Source of the DNA: Lineus longissimus
Taxonomy: Eukaryota; Nemertea; Pilidiophora; Heteronemertea; Lineidae
Assembly (NCBI RefSeq): GCF_910592395.1
Contig: NC_088310.1
Span: forward strand, 21,149,501-21,213,500
Length of the DNA: 64,000 nt
Direction of reading: 5' to 3'
Below, piece after piece: positions 26,074 through 37,732 of the stretch (its first letter is position 1; each line of letters opens with the position of its first letter). The notes below the pieces were generated by a model. That model saw only the letters and a list, made by a program, of their open reading frames with translations, made no database searches and had not been told where the DNA came from. Both the position numbers and the translations under genes were made by a program.

Positions 26074-28189
26074 CTTGTGCAAACTGAAAGATACGAACAA
26101 ATAAATATCTAAGAAACACACGAATGGAAGAAGTGAGTACATGAGGCCCAAAACATGCAAAAGAAAAGGAAGAATGTGGATCTTGAACTCCTTATAGTTC
26201 AGTAGTGGTGGCACGTCTGTAAAAGAAAAGAGTAAAAATGCCAATAGATCTATCCAACACTATAAGGCACTTTCCCAATGCTATTGTTCAAATCCTTTTT
26301 TGTAGTTAAAGATTCAACATGCTTCTTTAGAGAGCTGCAGGAGGGGTGTCTATCCTAAAGAGTGAAATAGCAGCACTTGAGGTGAACAGTTGGGAAAGCT
26401 TGGACTACACTACATGTACGTATCAAATACTGGAAGAGTACGGATCACTCACATCATTCACTCACACAAGATTTAGGAAGGTTATCCTTTCAAAATTCTC
26501 TAATAGACACTGAAGGTGCCAACAAGCAGGGAACTAAGTCAACAACAATCAAACTCCCAGTTAGAATCCTAACAAGTGGGAACACCAAAAACAATAATTT
26601 CCGACAGAATATGGTGCATTTCAAGCCATTTTCCACATCTTGTACACGATGTACGCAACACAGTAGCACTCTCCATCCAGACCTGATCAATACACACACC
26701 AATTTACATGCTGGCGTACTGATCACAGACGTTGACGATACAGCGCCGCTTTTACTTATTACCATATGTGAGAAGTGATATTTCTTGTGATTTGTACAGC
26801 CACAACTTGAGTCAAACAATGATTGAAAGTTAGAATCTGTTTGGGATTTAATCTTTTCAATAAATCATATGAAACCATAGAGGAACATTTCTTGCTCTAA
26901 ACAGGGGAAGTGGTCTCGTTGTAATGTGTCGGAAATCATAATTCTATGAACGTGGGTTAACTTCCGACCCTGACACATTGCTTGTGACCTTTTTGGCAAG
27001 TTCGTAAGCAATGATTCCTTGGTTTAATATGCCAGAGCAAGCACACGACTCGAACCAACTCCAAGCAAACCATGGCTTTTGATGGCTCCTCCTCTGCAAA
27101 AGATTATATCACTTTGGTCGATAAACCAAATCGTTGCCCTATCATAGAAATGGTCACTGGAGTGAATATAGAAAGAGGAAGTTGCAATGGTTCTTTTAAC
27201 AAGCCTCCTTGCATCAAAAGTCTAAATTGGGGATGCAATATAATCATTTCATTGCCAGGCGTGTGATTATTGTAGGCACAACCCAAATTCAACCGAGATC
27301 CCAATGGTGGTGTCAACTAATGGAACAAAATAAATGCAATGTACATGAATACTGTTCTAAATGGATTACACATTCATGATTCATGGCTGCCAGAGATCGA
27401 CACAGCAATGAAACCGGCCGAGCTGCTTGGCTATTTGTGCACAACGATGGAGCATCTTTTTCGTCATCCCAACAAAAAGATCACAAATGCAAAGATCCTT
27501 GAATCCATTTCTGAAATATTTTTATCAGTAGGGCCTATACATTTTTAGTTGTCTTAAACAAAAACTCCCCAACACGCAAATCCATGTTAAATTGCAAGAG
27601 GATATTATGATCATTACAAATGAGCCTATGGAGTAGCGAGTATAGCGCCAAGACTAGTAGCACTAGCAATAGCATGTCTGTCATACTCATGATGCTAAGG
27701 GGAAGTGAGTGTTAAAATCAATAGCGTATAGGCAGCACATGCATCGACCGACAACGTACATGGGAGTTTTAGTGGGGGACGACAATCATGTCCGCTAGTA
27801 CCATATATTCTCTGTATAGCATCAGGGTAAATGGATTCATAACCAATCTATACCACTAGCACTTCAATGAATAAGGATCGGTGCTAACATCACAAATCCG
27901 AATGATGAAATCGTCATTCACGGCGTATAACGTTCACGAATATGGAGAGATTGGTAGCCACCATCTTGACTACTGTCCGTCGTTCACCAATGTCACGGCA
28001 ATGTCCTCTAGCGAGGCTGATTTGATAGTCAAATGCCATCACAGAAAAGGGGTCTCGGAAGAGGTGGTCTTGGAATAAATTGCAATGGAATGATCTGGAC
28101 ACACACTAAACATATGATAGTCATAATCTCATATTTTCTTTTTCTGACAAACATCAATGTCATTAACAAGGTTGGTTGTTTTCCACTGT

Positions 28190-29270
28190 AACGGAGTTCT
28201 TCCAATGATGGCAGTGGTGGTATATTCAGTTTGTCATGAAACAAGGTCCCTTGACCCCAACATCATTCTCCCAATGCTTGCTGAAATGGTGGAAGCCTGT
28301 CACTGTCGAACAAGGTTCTGACTTCAAAAACAATAATTGTTTTCCCAATGACTGCTGGAGTGGGGATGGTTTGCCATTGTGACTACTGGAGTGATTATAG
28401 TTAGTCACAGTCAGTCATTGGGAAGATTTTGTCCATGACTACTGGAGTGGTGATAGTTAATTGCGGTCATTTGTAAGATTCTGTCTATGACTACTGGAGT
28501 GGTGATGATTTGTCATTGGGAGGGTTCTGTCCATGACTACTGGAGTGGTGATGATTTGTCATTGGGAGGGTTCTGTCCATGACTACTGGAGTGGTGATGG
28601 TTTGTCATTGGGAAGGTTCTGTCCATGACTACTGGAGTGGTGATGGTTTGTCATTGGGAGGGTTCTGTCCATGACTACTGGAGTGGTGATGGTTTGTCAT
28701 TGGGAGGGTTCTGTCCATGACTACTGGAGTGGTGATGGTTTGTCATTGGGAGGGTTCTGTCCATGACTACTGGAGTGGTGATGATTTGTCATTGGGAGGG
28801 TTCTGTCCATGACTACTGGAGTGGTGATGATTTGTCATTGGGAAGGTTCTGTCCATGACTACTGGAGTGGTTACTGGTAATGGTTTGTCATTGGCAGAGT
28901 TCTGTCCATGACTGCTGGAGTGATGCTGGTTTGTCATTTGGAAGATTCGGTCCATGACTATTGGAGTGGTGATGGTTTGTCATTGGGAAAGTTCTGTCCA
29001 TGACTACTAGAGTGATGACAGTTTGTCATTGGGAGGTGGGGGTTCTGTCCATGAATACTGGAGTGGTGATGGTTTGTCATTGAGAGAGTTCTGTCCATGA
29101 CTATTGGAGTGGTGGTCATTGTGAAACAGGGTTCAGGCTATGATTACTTGATAGGCAATGAACATCATTGTGAAACGGCTTATATGACTACTGGGGTGGT
29201 GGTATGCCATTGTGAAAGAAGTCAGTCCATGACATGGAGATATGGTGGTTGTCATTGTCTACCATCACCA
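28190..29270. repeat. 46-bp minisatellite, roughly 18-20 units
   Basis: Core unit reads GACTACTGGAGTGGTGATG then GTTTGTCATTGGGAGGG and TTCTGTCCAT. Units are nearly identical at 28480-28850 and increasingly diverged on both flanks (for example the CAGTGGTGG-type units at 28200-28330 and 29100-29270), the usual pattern of an array homogenised in its centre. A lone diverged unit occurs at about 30846-30885. Confidence 0.9.
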
Positions 29271-29829
29271 CAATGATGCTGAAAATACACTCCCACTAAA
29301 TCCCACCAAAAAAACTTGCCAGCCTCATAGTTTTATGATCAATCCATTTGGCTAGTCAACTCCGCCATTCATGCATTCATCCTATGTTTGATGATAAAAC
29401 ATTGCAATCAGCCGCCATATTGTAATATTGCAATGCCGGGAATTCCTCCTCAATCACGTCAGATGTGTTTGCAGTTGTAGAACTCGCTGTTTGTTATGAT
29501 ACAGAACTGTGCAATGGTCACATTCTCATGACACTGAACACCTCACGTTAACCAGACAATATACAGTCAGCCAACTGGATTTATTTAGAATACAGGGTGT
29601 CTCAACTTGGCTCTATATCAATTTTTTTAAAAACCTTATACGGAGGGCAGTGCCACTGAACTAGTCAACTGAGTGTGACTAAGTCATTATTATTCATGTG
29701 GCAACTCGTTTGACCACCCATGCTCACGTGACTGGCATGTTTAAAAATGCAGTATTCTGCAACATTGCACCAGCAATTGTAGCGCACACTGCACATTTCC
29801 TTAAGTTTTAAAATGTGATGCACCATTCA

Positions 29830-29883
29830 CATAGACCAGAGTCTTTCTATACAAATATATATAGAAAGACTCTGCATAGACCA
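29830..29883. mobile_element. Short foldback flanked by 9-bp direct repeats (solo MITE-like footprint)
   Basis: Arms AGAGTCTTTCTATA (29838-29851) and TATAGAAAGACTCT (29860-29873) are perfect 14-bp complements with an 8-bp loop. CATAGACCA occurs directly on both sides (29830-29838 and 29875-29883), like a 9-bp target-site duplication. Confidence 0.4.
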
Positions 29884-31330
29884 AACGCGAGGGCCTAGTG
29901 TTTCTTATAGGTGTTCTGTATTTCATTGTCATTATCACAATTTTATGGCACAAAACAATGTATTATATTACCAGGAACACGATGCCAATGCCAACAATCT
30001 TATATTTCTGCAAATTAATTAAACTAATTAATGAATGAGTGGGACGTTAATGAAGTTCCATAAGAGATTGATGAGGCCCACACAATTATTCCAACGTTGA
30101 TCTTCAATAAGATAAATTTGCCAATATAATCAGTCATAATGAACATCCATAAACTCAACTTTAACCCTTTCTTCTAGTGTTTCATATTTCATTGAAGAAA
30201 AGAAATTAAACCTGAGGTTTTGCCAATAAACAGTTCAGAATGACATGAGACATTAAGAGGGAAGTTATCTTTCGAAAACTTTTACCACGAACACACTGTA
30301 TTTTAGTGAGATTCAGGAAAAGCACTGGATTGTTTCGGGATTCAGCCAAAATGACTTGTCAAGAACTGGGATGGGGTCTTGGGGCTAGCGGTACTACCTC
30401 CCTCTTATGGGACGAGACAATGCATGACAAGGCACCAGACTAGAATTATTTACTCACACCTCACCAGCCAATACTACTTCATCAAGGCACAACATTCTTA
30501 TTACACTGCTCATAAATAATTTACTCCTTAACACAAAAATTCAATAACATGCCTTGGTACATGTAGTTCAGCTACTGTGCGAGTGGCCTGAACAGTGTGA
30601 ATTCATTTATGCTTTATCATAGCATGTCAAAGATCATGAGGTTATGTGATGAAACATTCCGTGCACATACTACATGTAGCTTGAGATATTTTTGGCAACT
30701 TTAACGTATCCGGCCTAATTTATGTTGGGAAGTGCAGTGGTCAAGACATGTACTGACCATGTTGCTGGCGGTTGGGTGTTTGCCAGAGCAGTCGACAGGT
30801 TGTAACGAAGCATAGCATGTGATGTCGAGCGGTTTCCACTGGTAGAGCGGTGATGGTTTGTCATCGGGTTGATTCTGTCGACTTGGGTTGGGCCCCTGTC
30901 CAACTCCTCTAACATCGCGCGATATTGGATCGCTAGTCATGAGAAGATTGTGCATTATATCGCCACTTTTTAACGTCATGATGTAATAGGCGACATAACG
31001 CAGAAGTGGCGATACAATATCGTGCACCTCTATGACATAGATACCACAACTTTTAATAATGTCGTACACACGTACACAACCTAAATGAGATGTCTTCGAG
31101 TGCATAACAGTCATATGAAGCACAGGTTAGTTGGTTAGGCTAGCAGTTTACTAGCAGCACTAGGCCCACTTGTACTATGCCTATGATGGCAGCTACATAT
31201 GACATGTATGATAAGATAATTTAAGGGGATACATTGTATTGTTGCGGAGTTCAGTCTTAATGTCACGAGTGTTCTTTGAGACACGAGCAAGGAGTTGATA
31301 TCAAAAAAGCTTATTTGAAAAGACACTTAC

Positions 31331-31445
31331 CTTGAGATTATAAGCCATCATCTATGTGATTTTAGATCATCGCAATGTTGACATTTCGATAATTATCTTC
31401 CATCCGAGAAATCGATGTTCTAATTATACGCCATCTTGTTATCGG
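31331..31445 (-). other. Candidate 5' exon (possibly first exon of the formin gene)
   Basis: A strong donor CTCAAG|GTAAGTGTCT ends here on the minus strand. About 100 bp upstream the strand reads AACAAGATGGCG, a YY1-like element often found at metazoan transcription starts. Only MAYNLK could be encoded before the donor, and in that frame it runs into a stop in the exon at 26082, so this is more likely a leader exon. The link to the formin is inferred from strand and order. Confidence 0.3.
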
Positions 31446-33115
31446 CGACCAGTGGCGCGGCGTGGTGGATTTTAATGGAACTGAGCAAGCGACAAACAAT
31501 ACGATAAAACCGTTCAGGAGCCGTAGACGGGATTCCGGGACGGGATTCCACAGGACTGAAGGCCCGGGCTACCGGGCAGGGGCATCGGTGTTACTACATT
31601 CACAAGTGATAAAACACACCAGTCTTTCAGCTTTCAAAATTGCAATAATTGAACGGACTTGATATATATGTATATATATATTGGAAGCTGTCTTGGCTGT
31701 GTGCCGCACGGTGTATTGTGAACTGCTGGTGCTCTCCTTCGATGGGCGGGGAAAATCGGCCAGGAGCCGTTTCTAAACTTGCCGCTATGATGCATGGTGA
31801 ACTGCGAATTCACCATGGTGAGCATGGTAAATCTGAGATATTTTTCGTAAGGGCTTGTTTGTTAATTGATAGACATGGATTACCTCATTAATTGCTGATT
31901 CAGCTACACAAAATTGCCGAATAATTCCCCTGACTAAACAACCACCACTTCAAGTGCAGATGTTTTTATTCAATATTTTACAGTAGAAACTATATTCGAG
32001 TAGTGAAATGTGCTTTTAAGGAAGTAACATTCATACATGCAACATTTAACAAGTATTATACAAGGTGTCCCAACAATAACTCCCAATAACCATAAACCTA
32101 TACAGCGGACGAAGTTGTTTGTGCAGTGCCCATTTTAGTGTGGGAAGTGCATGTGGGCAAAAGGAACGAGGAGGAAAAGAGCAGTTCCTCAGCAACTTGC
32201 GCCACTCTATTGTATCTTCCGCTGATACGAGATGTCTTTTTTATTAGCGTCAATAAACTTATTTGATTGATTTAGTTAGCTTGTCCTTCAGTTATTCTAT
32301 TCATGACAGATGACAGCTGTAGCCTGTAATGTCGCAATACGATGTAATAGCGGGTAACCTTAGATAAGGGGGTGAAAGTAAACACTTCATACGCTGCATG
32401 ACACAAAGGATTAGTATAAAAATGGCATATATATATAAAGGGCTAATATTTTGTGCTTTCGAACATAGAACTAACCCCGTTGGGATACACACTGAGATCG
32501 CACTTTTCCGAAGTCTTCGAACAGTTTTTTATGACACAAAAACGCATCTAACTGCCTCTAACGAAAAAGCTTTCTCAATGCCCTGATGTGATAGCCGCCA
32601 CGAAAGCACATTTCAGTGCACTGATGTAAGGGTTTACACTGAATTTCACAAAGCATGCGATTTTCTGAATAACACTCGCACATGTCGCATGCGTTGTCTC
32701 AATCGCACTCAGCCAGGGTAGGTTCCCACCGAAAGCCAATTTGCTTGAATCGCACAGCGCATCCTTTATTATGTATTTTACGCTTTTATTTTATTTCATT
32801 GGGCTTTGTTATTTAGACGCTCCACTGCATCCAGCAAACCGAACCAAAAAAAGTTGTTCTTCAGCGATGTCGCAAGCGCTGTACACTGAATTATTCGAAA
32901 AAATCGCATTCGGTGGATCCCTCGCCAAAACCCTCCGCCCCTCTGAGTATTGTGTGTAAAGATGTAAAATCACTTGTTACAGTTCACAAACATATAAAAG
33001 CATAGGTCCTACATTGTTGGTAATAGTCACTAAACTGGCAGTATCGTCGGGGTATACAATAGCACGTACATGTATATAATGATATCCTTTGCATTCGGTC
33101 CTTCATCCAATCCGA
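31446..33115. other. Intergenic between the formin and the EF-hand gene
   Basis: No coding exon recognised. Contains the 3' flank of the EF-hand gene (its stop is at 33116) with several minus-strand AATAAA hexamers near 32,765-32,800 that could serve as its polyadenylation signal. Confidence 0.4.
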
Positions 33116-36100
33116 TCAAAGGCGAACCAGATTTTTTACGAACTCTGAAAGAGAGGGAAAATCCTTAGCACTTCAATGGAATAAACACGCATTACATTTT
33201 GTTCGGTACGGAGGACTTGGCTACAAAATGTGCCTATCCTGAAACAAGGGTTCAGTTCAGATGAGCTGCCCAATCATACAATTCAGACGCAGTACATGTA
33301 TCGGTCTCGTCCCTATTACACTCCGGACGCTGTTAATCGGTCTCGCCCCTCCCCATGAATATGATGACTAAAGACTACCTCGAGAGTTCACTCAAAATTA
33401 GCTCTCCAACCTGAGCATTTCTGATTACTTGTACATCCAATCACATTATCACATGTACGTACAATTAGCTCTCCAACCTGAGCATTTCTGACCACCAGCA
33501 CATTCGATCACATTATCACATTTACGTCCAATTAGCTCTACAACCTGAGCATTTCTGACCAAAAGCACATTCAATCACATTATCACATTAACGTCCAATT
33601 AGCTCTACAACCTGAGCATTTCTGACCAAAAGCACATTCAATCACATTATCACATGTACGTCCTATTAGCTCTACAACCTGAGCATCTCTGATCACAAGT
33701 ACATTCAATCACATTATCACATGTACGTCCAATTAGCTCTACAACCTGAGCAACTCTGGTCACAAGTACATTCAATCACATTATCACATGTACGTCCAAT
33801 TAGCTCTACAACCTGAGCATTTCTGACCAAAAGCACATTCAATCACATTATCACATGTACGTCCAATTAACTCTACAACCTGAGCATCTCTGATCACAAG
33901 AACATTCAATCACATTATCACATGTACGTCCAATTAGCTCTACAACCTAAGCATCTCTGATCACAAACGCATTCAATCACATTATCACATGTACGTCCAA
34001 TTAGCTCTACAACCTGAGCATCTCTGATCACAAGTACATTCAATCACATTATCACATGTACGTCCAATTAGCTCTTGACTACAACCTGAGCATCTCTGAT
34101 CACAAGTACATTCAATCACATTATCACATGTACGTCCAATTAGCTCTACAACCTGAGCAACTCTGATCACAAGTACATTCAATCACATTATCACATGTAC
34201 GTCCAATTAGCTCTACAACCTGAGCAACTCTGATCACAAGCACATTCAATCACATTATCACATGTACGTCCAATTAGCTCTACAACCTGAGCAACTCTGA
34301 TCTCTAACACATTCAATCACATTATCACACGTACCTTCGTAATCAACATTGCCACTGGTGTCGACGTCTGCAGTGCTGATCATCTCCTCCACCTCCTCTT
34401 CCGTCAGCCGCTCCCCGATGTTCATCAGGACCTGTCGGAGCTCGTCCGCCGAGATCAACCCGTTACCATCTATGTCAAATACCTTGAACGCCTCCCGGAT
34501 TTCGTCCTCGCAGTCTGTGTCCTTCAGTCGCTTGCCCACCAGCTCCAGGAATGCATCGAAGTCAATTTTCGCGTTATCTGTAAGCATAATGCAAATGCAT
34601 TTTATTTATTGATGCACTGTTGAAATTAAAAGTGCTTCATGGGAAAATATGCCACCCCTTCTCGAGATTATGAGCTAAAACTGAGTTTCAAATTACTAAA
34701 GATGTCCCCAGAACAGCCCTTACCGTCCATATCCAAACATATATTGGTGCTAGCAGCGGCCGCTCCCGTGTCTTCCCAGCTGAGGGATTTGAGTATCTCC
34801 CGCAGTTCTCTCACCGTGATCGTCGCATCGCTGCCTTCGCCCGCAAAAGCTTCAAATGCTGCCTGGAACTCTGAAACACAAACTTCGATGTAAAGGCATT
34901 CGAGGAAAGCAATGGCAAACCGTTGCGATTACTCTGAGGTACGAGAGACCCCCTATACTTGCGATTTCGTGCTCTCTGACAGCAGACTCTCTCAATTATA
35001 AATACCTTTGGAATGAAATAGAGGGCTTACCCAAAGCCATAGGCCATAACCGGGGCAACATCCGAGGTTCGGGGCTGGGAAAGACAGCTCCACCTGAGCG
35101 GTGTTCGGCGAGAGAACCAAGCCAACAGTGAGGTAGGCCTATCAATTTTTATTCTAAGACACCTCAAATTCAATATATTCAAGCGAGGTGTAATGGAATC
35201 TTCCTTCGACATATTTTCATACTAACCAAAGGATTTATGCTTGTCTCACCAAAACCTACGTGGTTTAAACGAGGCTAATCGATAGTCCCTTATGAAAAAA
35301 ACCTTGTAAAGAACGTGTTTTAGTATAGAAGTAACTTACCGGCCACCTGCTCTTCTCTCATCCATTTAGCCTGAAAATATAGTCGGAACAGAAAGATAAC
35401 TTAACAATGTCTCAGAATGAAGAAGCAACATGCAGTGACTGCAGGCAATAATCCTTGTTAGACTGGTGGTAGATCGGCCTATAGCTTGGCTGTGTTCTTT
35501 TTTTGTCTACGAAGGGATGTCCGTGCTTGAAATTACCATTAATCTGAAAAAGCAGGACCTGTGGGGTTGGCTATCATGCCTGGGTTATGGTTAGTGGAAC
35601 TTGTCAGCTATGATGTCTGGTGATACTAGCCAAATGCCTTGATTTGTTAGGAATAAAATACTGGAAAATCTCTAAGTTGGTACCTACGACGTTTCTGTAA
35701 AGCTTTCCCAGTAATCTGTATGCCATCGCTGAAAACTGGCCCGATAAGATTGATTTTCAAACGAGCTGATTAGATAAACGATTCTGTATCCATTGGAAAG
35801 AATCAAAGGTAAAAAAGCGGTTTCAAAGCAATTAGTTTAGAAATATTTCGGGAAGAAGGACAACTGACCCATTTGCGACGTAGATCCATATGGCACGGAC
35901 TAAGAATATTTGCCTATATGAAGATCAGGATTTTATAAATTGTCTTTTTAAGCCTGCATACGCTTGGTTTAATTGCAATATAAGCCTAAGAATGGTTACT
36001 AAAGGCAATCTCAGGGATACATCTTTGACATCCTGCAGCGTTAATTGGCTGTCGAAAGCTTGGTTGATCACGGACAATGGTGATATAGACAACGTGGACT

Positions 36101-37732
36101 CCGGAATCATCTAAAAGTTCAACAAAAAAATTTTTTTAACGCTTATGACAATGTTATTTCTAAATTAGCGAAAATGATTATATTCTACCACGCAACATGT
36201 GACGGCACATGGTGGCGCCTTGAGGAAATATATTCCTCGCTCCTCCCGTTCTCCCAAGTTGATTTTGAGCTGCAGCGAGGTGACTCCACCCGCCTGCACT
36301 CCTAAGGTAGATGGGTTATGGTCATATATCCAATCACGCCTTATCCTCTCCACGCAGCTATCACCCGTCAACATCTACATCTACATCTACTTATGACCAA
36401 AAATACATAAGCGAGCCGAAAGCTAGGGCATGTTTCATGTATTTTTGCTATTTTGAAGATGTTCATTTTTTGCTCGCCTTACAAATATTTGGTATGACTG
36501 AATCTGTCATGCGTTCTTGTTCAAACTGATATGCTGAGAAGATAGCTCAAACGAAGACATATATATATGTAGTCTCGTCGATATATTCTTGTACTTCGTC
36601 ATCTAATCCGGTATCGTTTTAACATCCTTAGCTGATCTCAGTGTATCTCCTTAGTCCTTCTTCTTGTCAAAGTATTGTTAGCAGTGATACGACGGTATCA
36701 CATTGGACACCACCGATTATGAAGATACAATACATGTAGCTCAATTGGGAAGGTAAGAGGAAACGAATCGCTGCATCGAAGGAGTGTTGTTTTGAAGGTT
36801 TCGCATAAACAGCCTCCTACAAAATGCTATCCTCGAATACCAGAGTAAGTCGTACAAGCCTGGTGTTCGTCAATCAATTACTGTTATATTGGTACAGTGA
36901 GCGGGCGCGGTTTATTAATCAGCTCCTCTTTCATCATTAGGTTAGCTGAGCTGATGGGAAATCTATCAAGCGCCAATCAGGGAAACCGTGTAAGTGTCCG
37001 GCCTTACATCAAACATCTATTCATATTAAATCGATCAGATAGAATGGTTTGACATCATTAATATATTGTGTTATTGCCGGGGTATTAAGTGAGAGAGGGG
37101 GGAAATAATGCAGTAAGAGGAAGGATTTGCAGCCGACCTTCAACAATGACATGGCATGAACTACCATCGACGACAAGCTTGCCTGCGTGAACCAAAAAGT
37201 CAACGCAGTAGGTTTATCGGTGTGAACCTACACGCCGGCATGCTTGTTTGAGTGAATTATATCCTGACAGCCACCCTGACATGGATGTACAGTGTTCTAG
37301 AGGGGTCCAGAACACACGCCCCAAGGCCGTCGAACCAGGGCAAAAAGAAACCAATCGGGCCAGCGCCTCATCAGACCACTGAGCTATACCGAAGTACATG
37401 TACAATTGGAATGGAGAGAGCGCCGAGAGTGACGAGAGCAAGTCCAACGGGTGGGGCGGAAAATTCAGATTTTTTTCCTTGGGGTATTTCCTGCCTCATC
37501 AATTCTATCACCACGCCGGAGTTCGTACACTCTTGATCGTGAGGAAGTTAGTGTTTATCTGATTCCCTGCGATATCCTATACGTAGACCTATAGACGGAG
37601 TATAAACGGCTCTAGGGCACAACACAAAAACGTGGAAGACCCTGGGGAAGACCAACTTACTTTTTTTCTGGGTGGCCCCTCCACATATTCAAAGGCCGAC
37701 TCTTGTGCTGGCCTGCATGCTTCCGGCATCAT
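33116..37732 (-). CDS. Calmodulin-like EF-hand protein, 173 aa, 5 exons
   Basis: Calcium-binding protein of the calmodulin/troponin C superfamily. Exons: 37661-37732, 35340-35370, 34724-34870, 34335-34577, 33116-33144; all GT-AG with matching phases. Four EF-hand positions: EF1 (around [16 protein letters not shown]) lacks a usable loop; EF2 ([13 protein letters not shown]) has Asp at 1 and 3 but Ala at 12; EF3 ([12 protein letters not shown]) and EF4 ([12 protein letters not shown]) are canonical with Glu at 12. So probably two calcium ions bind, in the C-lobe. An N-terminal extension of about 33 residues and the [17 protein letters not shown] first helix distinguish it from calmodulin. It may be a troponin C-like or calpain small-subunit-like relative; the partner is unknown. 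The last exon (nine codons) encodes FVKNLVRL and was found by phase match with VDYE|E. There are two tandem ATGs at 37732 and 37729; either may start. Confidence 0.85.
33395..34336. repeat. 67-bp minisatellite, about 14 units, abutting a splice donor
   Basis: Unit: ACCTGAGCATCTCTGATCAC, then AAGTACATTCAATCACATTA, then TCACATGTACGTCCAATTAG and CTCTACA. One unit at about 34010-34081 carries a 5-bp insertion. The array lies in the last intron of the EF-hand gene and its final partial unit contains the intron's 5' splice site (GTACGTGTGATAATG on the minus strand versus GTACATGTGATAATG in the units). Confidence 0.92.
35371..37660. other. First intron of the EF-hand gene, with a tRNA-like fragment
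   Basis: A 2.3-kb intron. Apart from the tRNA-like fragment at 37.3-37.4 kb nothing is recognised; short open frames on both strands lack support. Confidence 0.6.
37290..37396 (-). repeat. tRNA-derived SINE-like fragment
   Basis: On the minus strand GGTATAGCTCAGTGGTCTGA carries a good pol III A box (TAGCTCAGTGG), and CCTGGTTCGACGGCC about 50 bp further is a near-consensus B box. The spacing is slightly longer than in a tRNA and no acceptor stem closes, so a SINE head is more likely than a gene. Confidence 0.45.

Larger units (their letters stand above)
26083..31330. other. Formin 5' flank / first intron, with minisatellite and foldback
   Basis: No convincing coding sequence. An open frame at 25978-26244 (minus) has two acceptor-like sites but no recognisable protein. 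The 46-bp minisatellite (28.2-29.3 kb) and a short foldback (29.83-29.88 kb) are listed separately. Confidence 0.45.

Noticed and set aside
28190-29270. Possible CRISPR-like array
   Set aside because: Units are contiguous without spacers and the genome is eukaryotic; it is a minisatellite.
33985-34182. Cys-rich repeat peptide from the 67-bp array
   Set aside because: Exists only where a 72-bp unit restores frame; lies in an intron.
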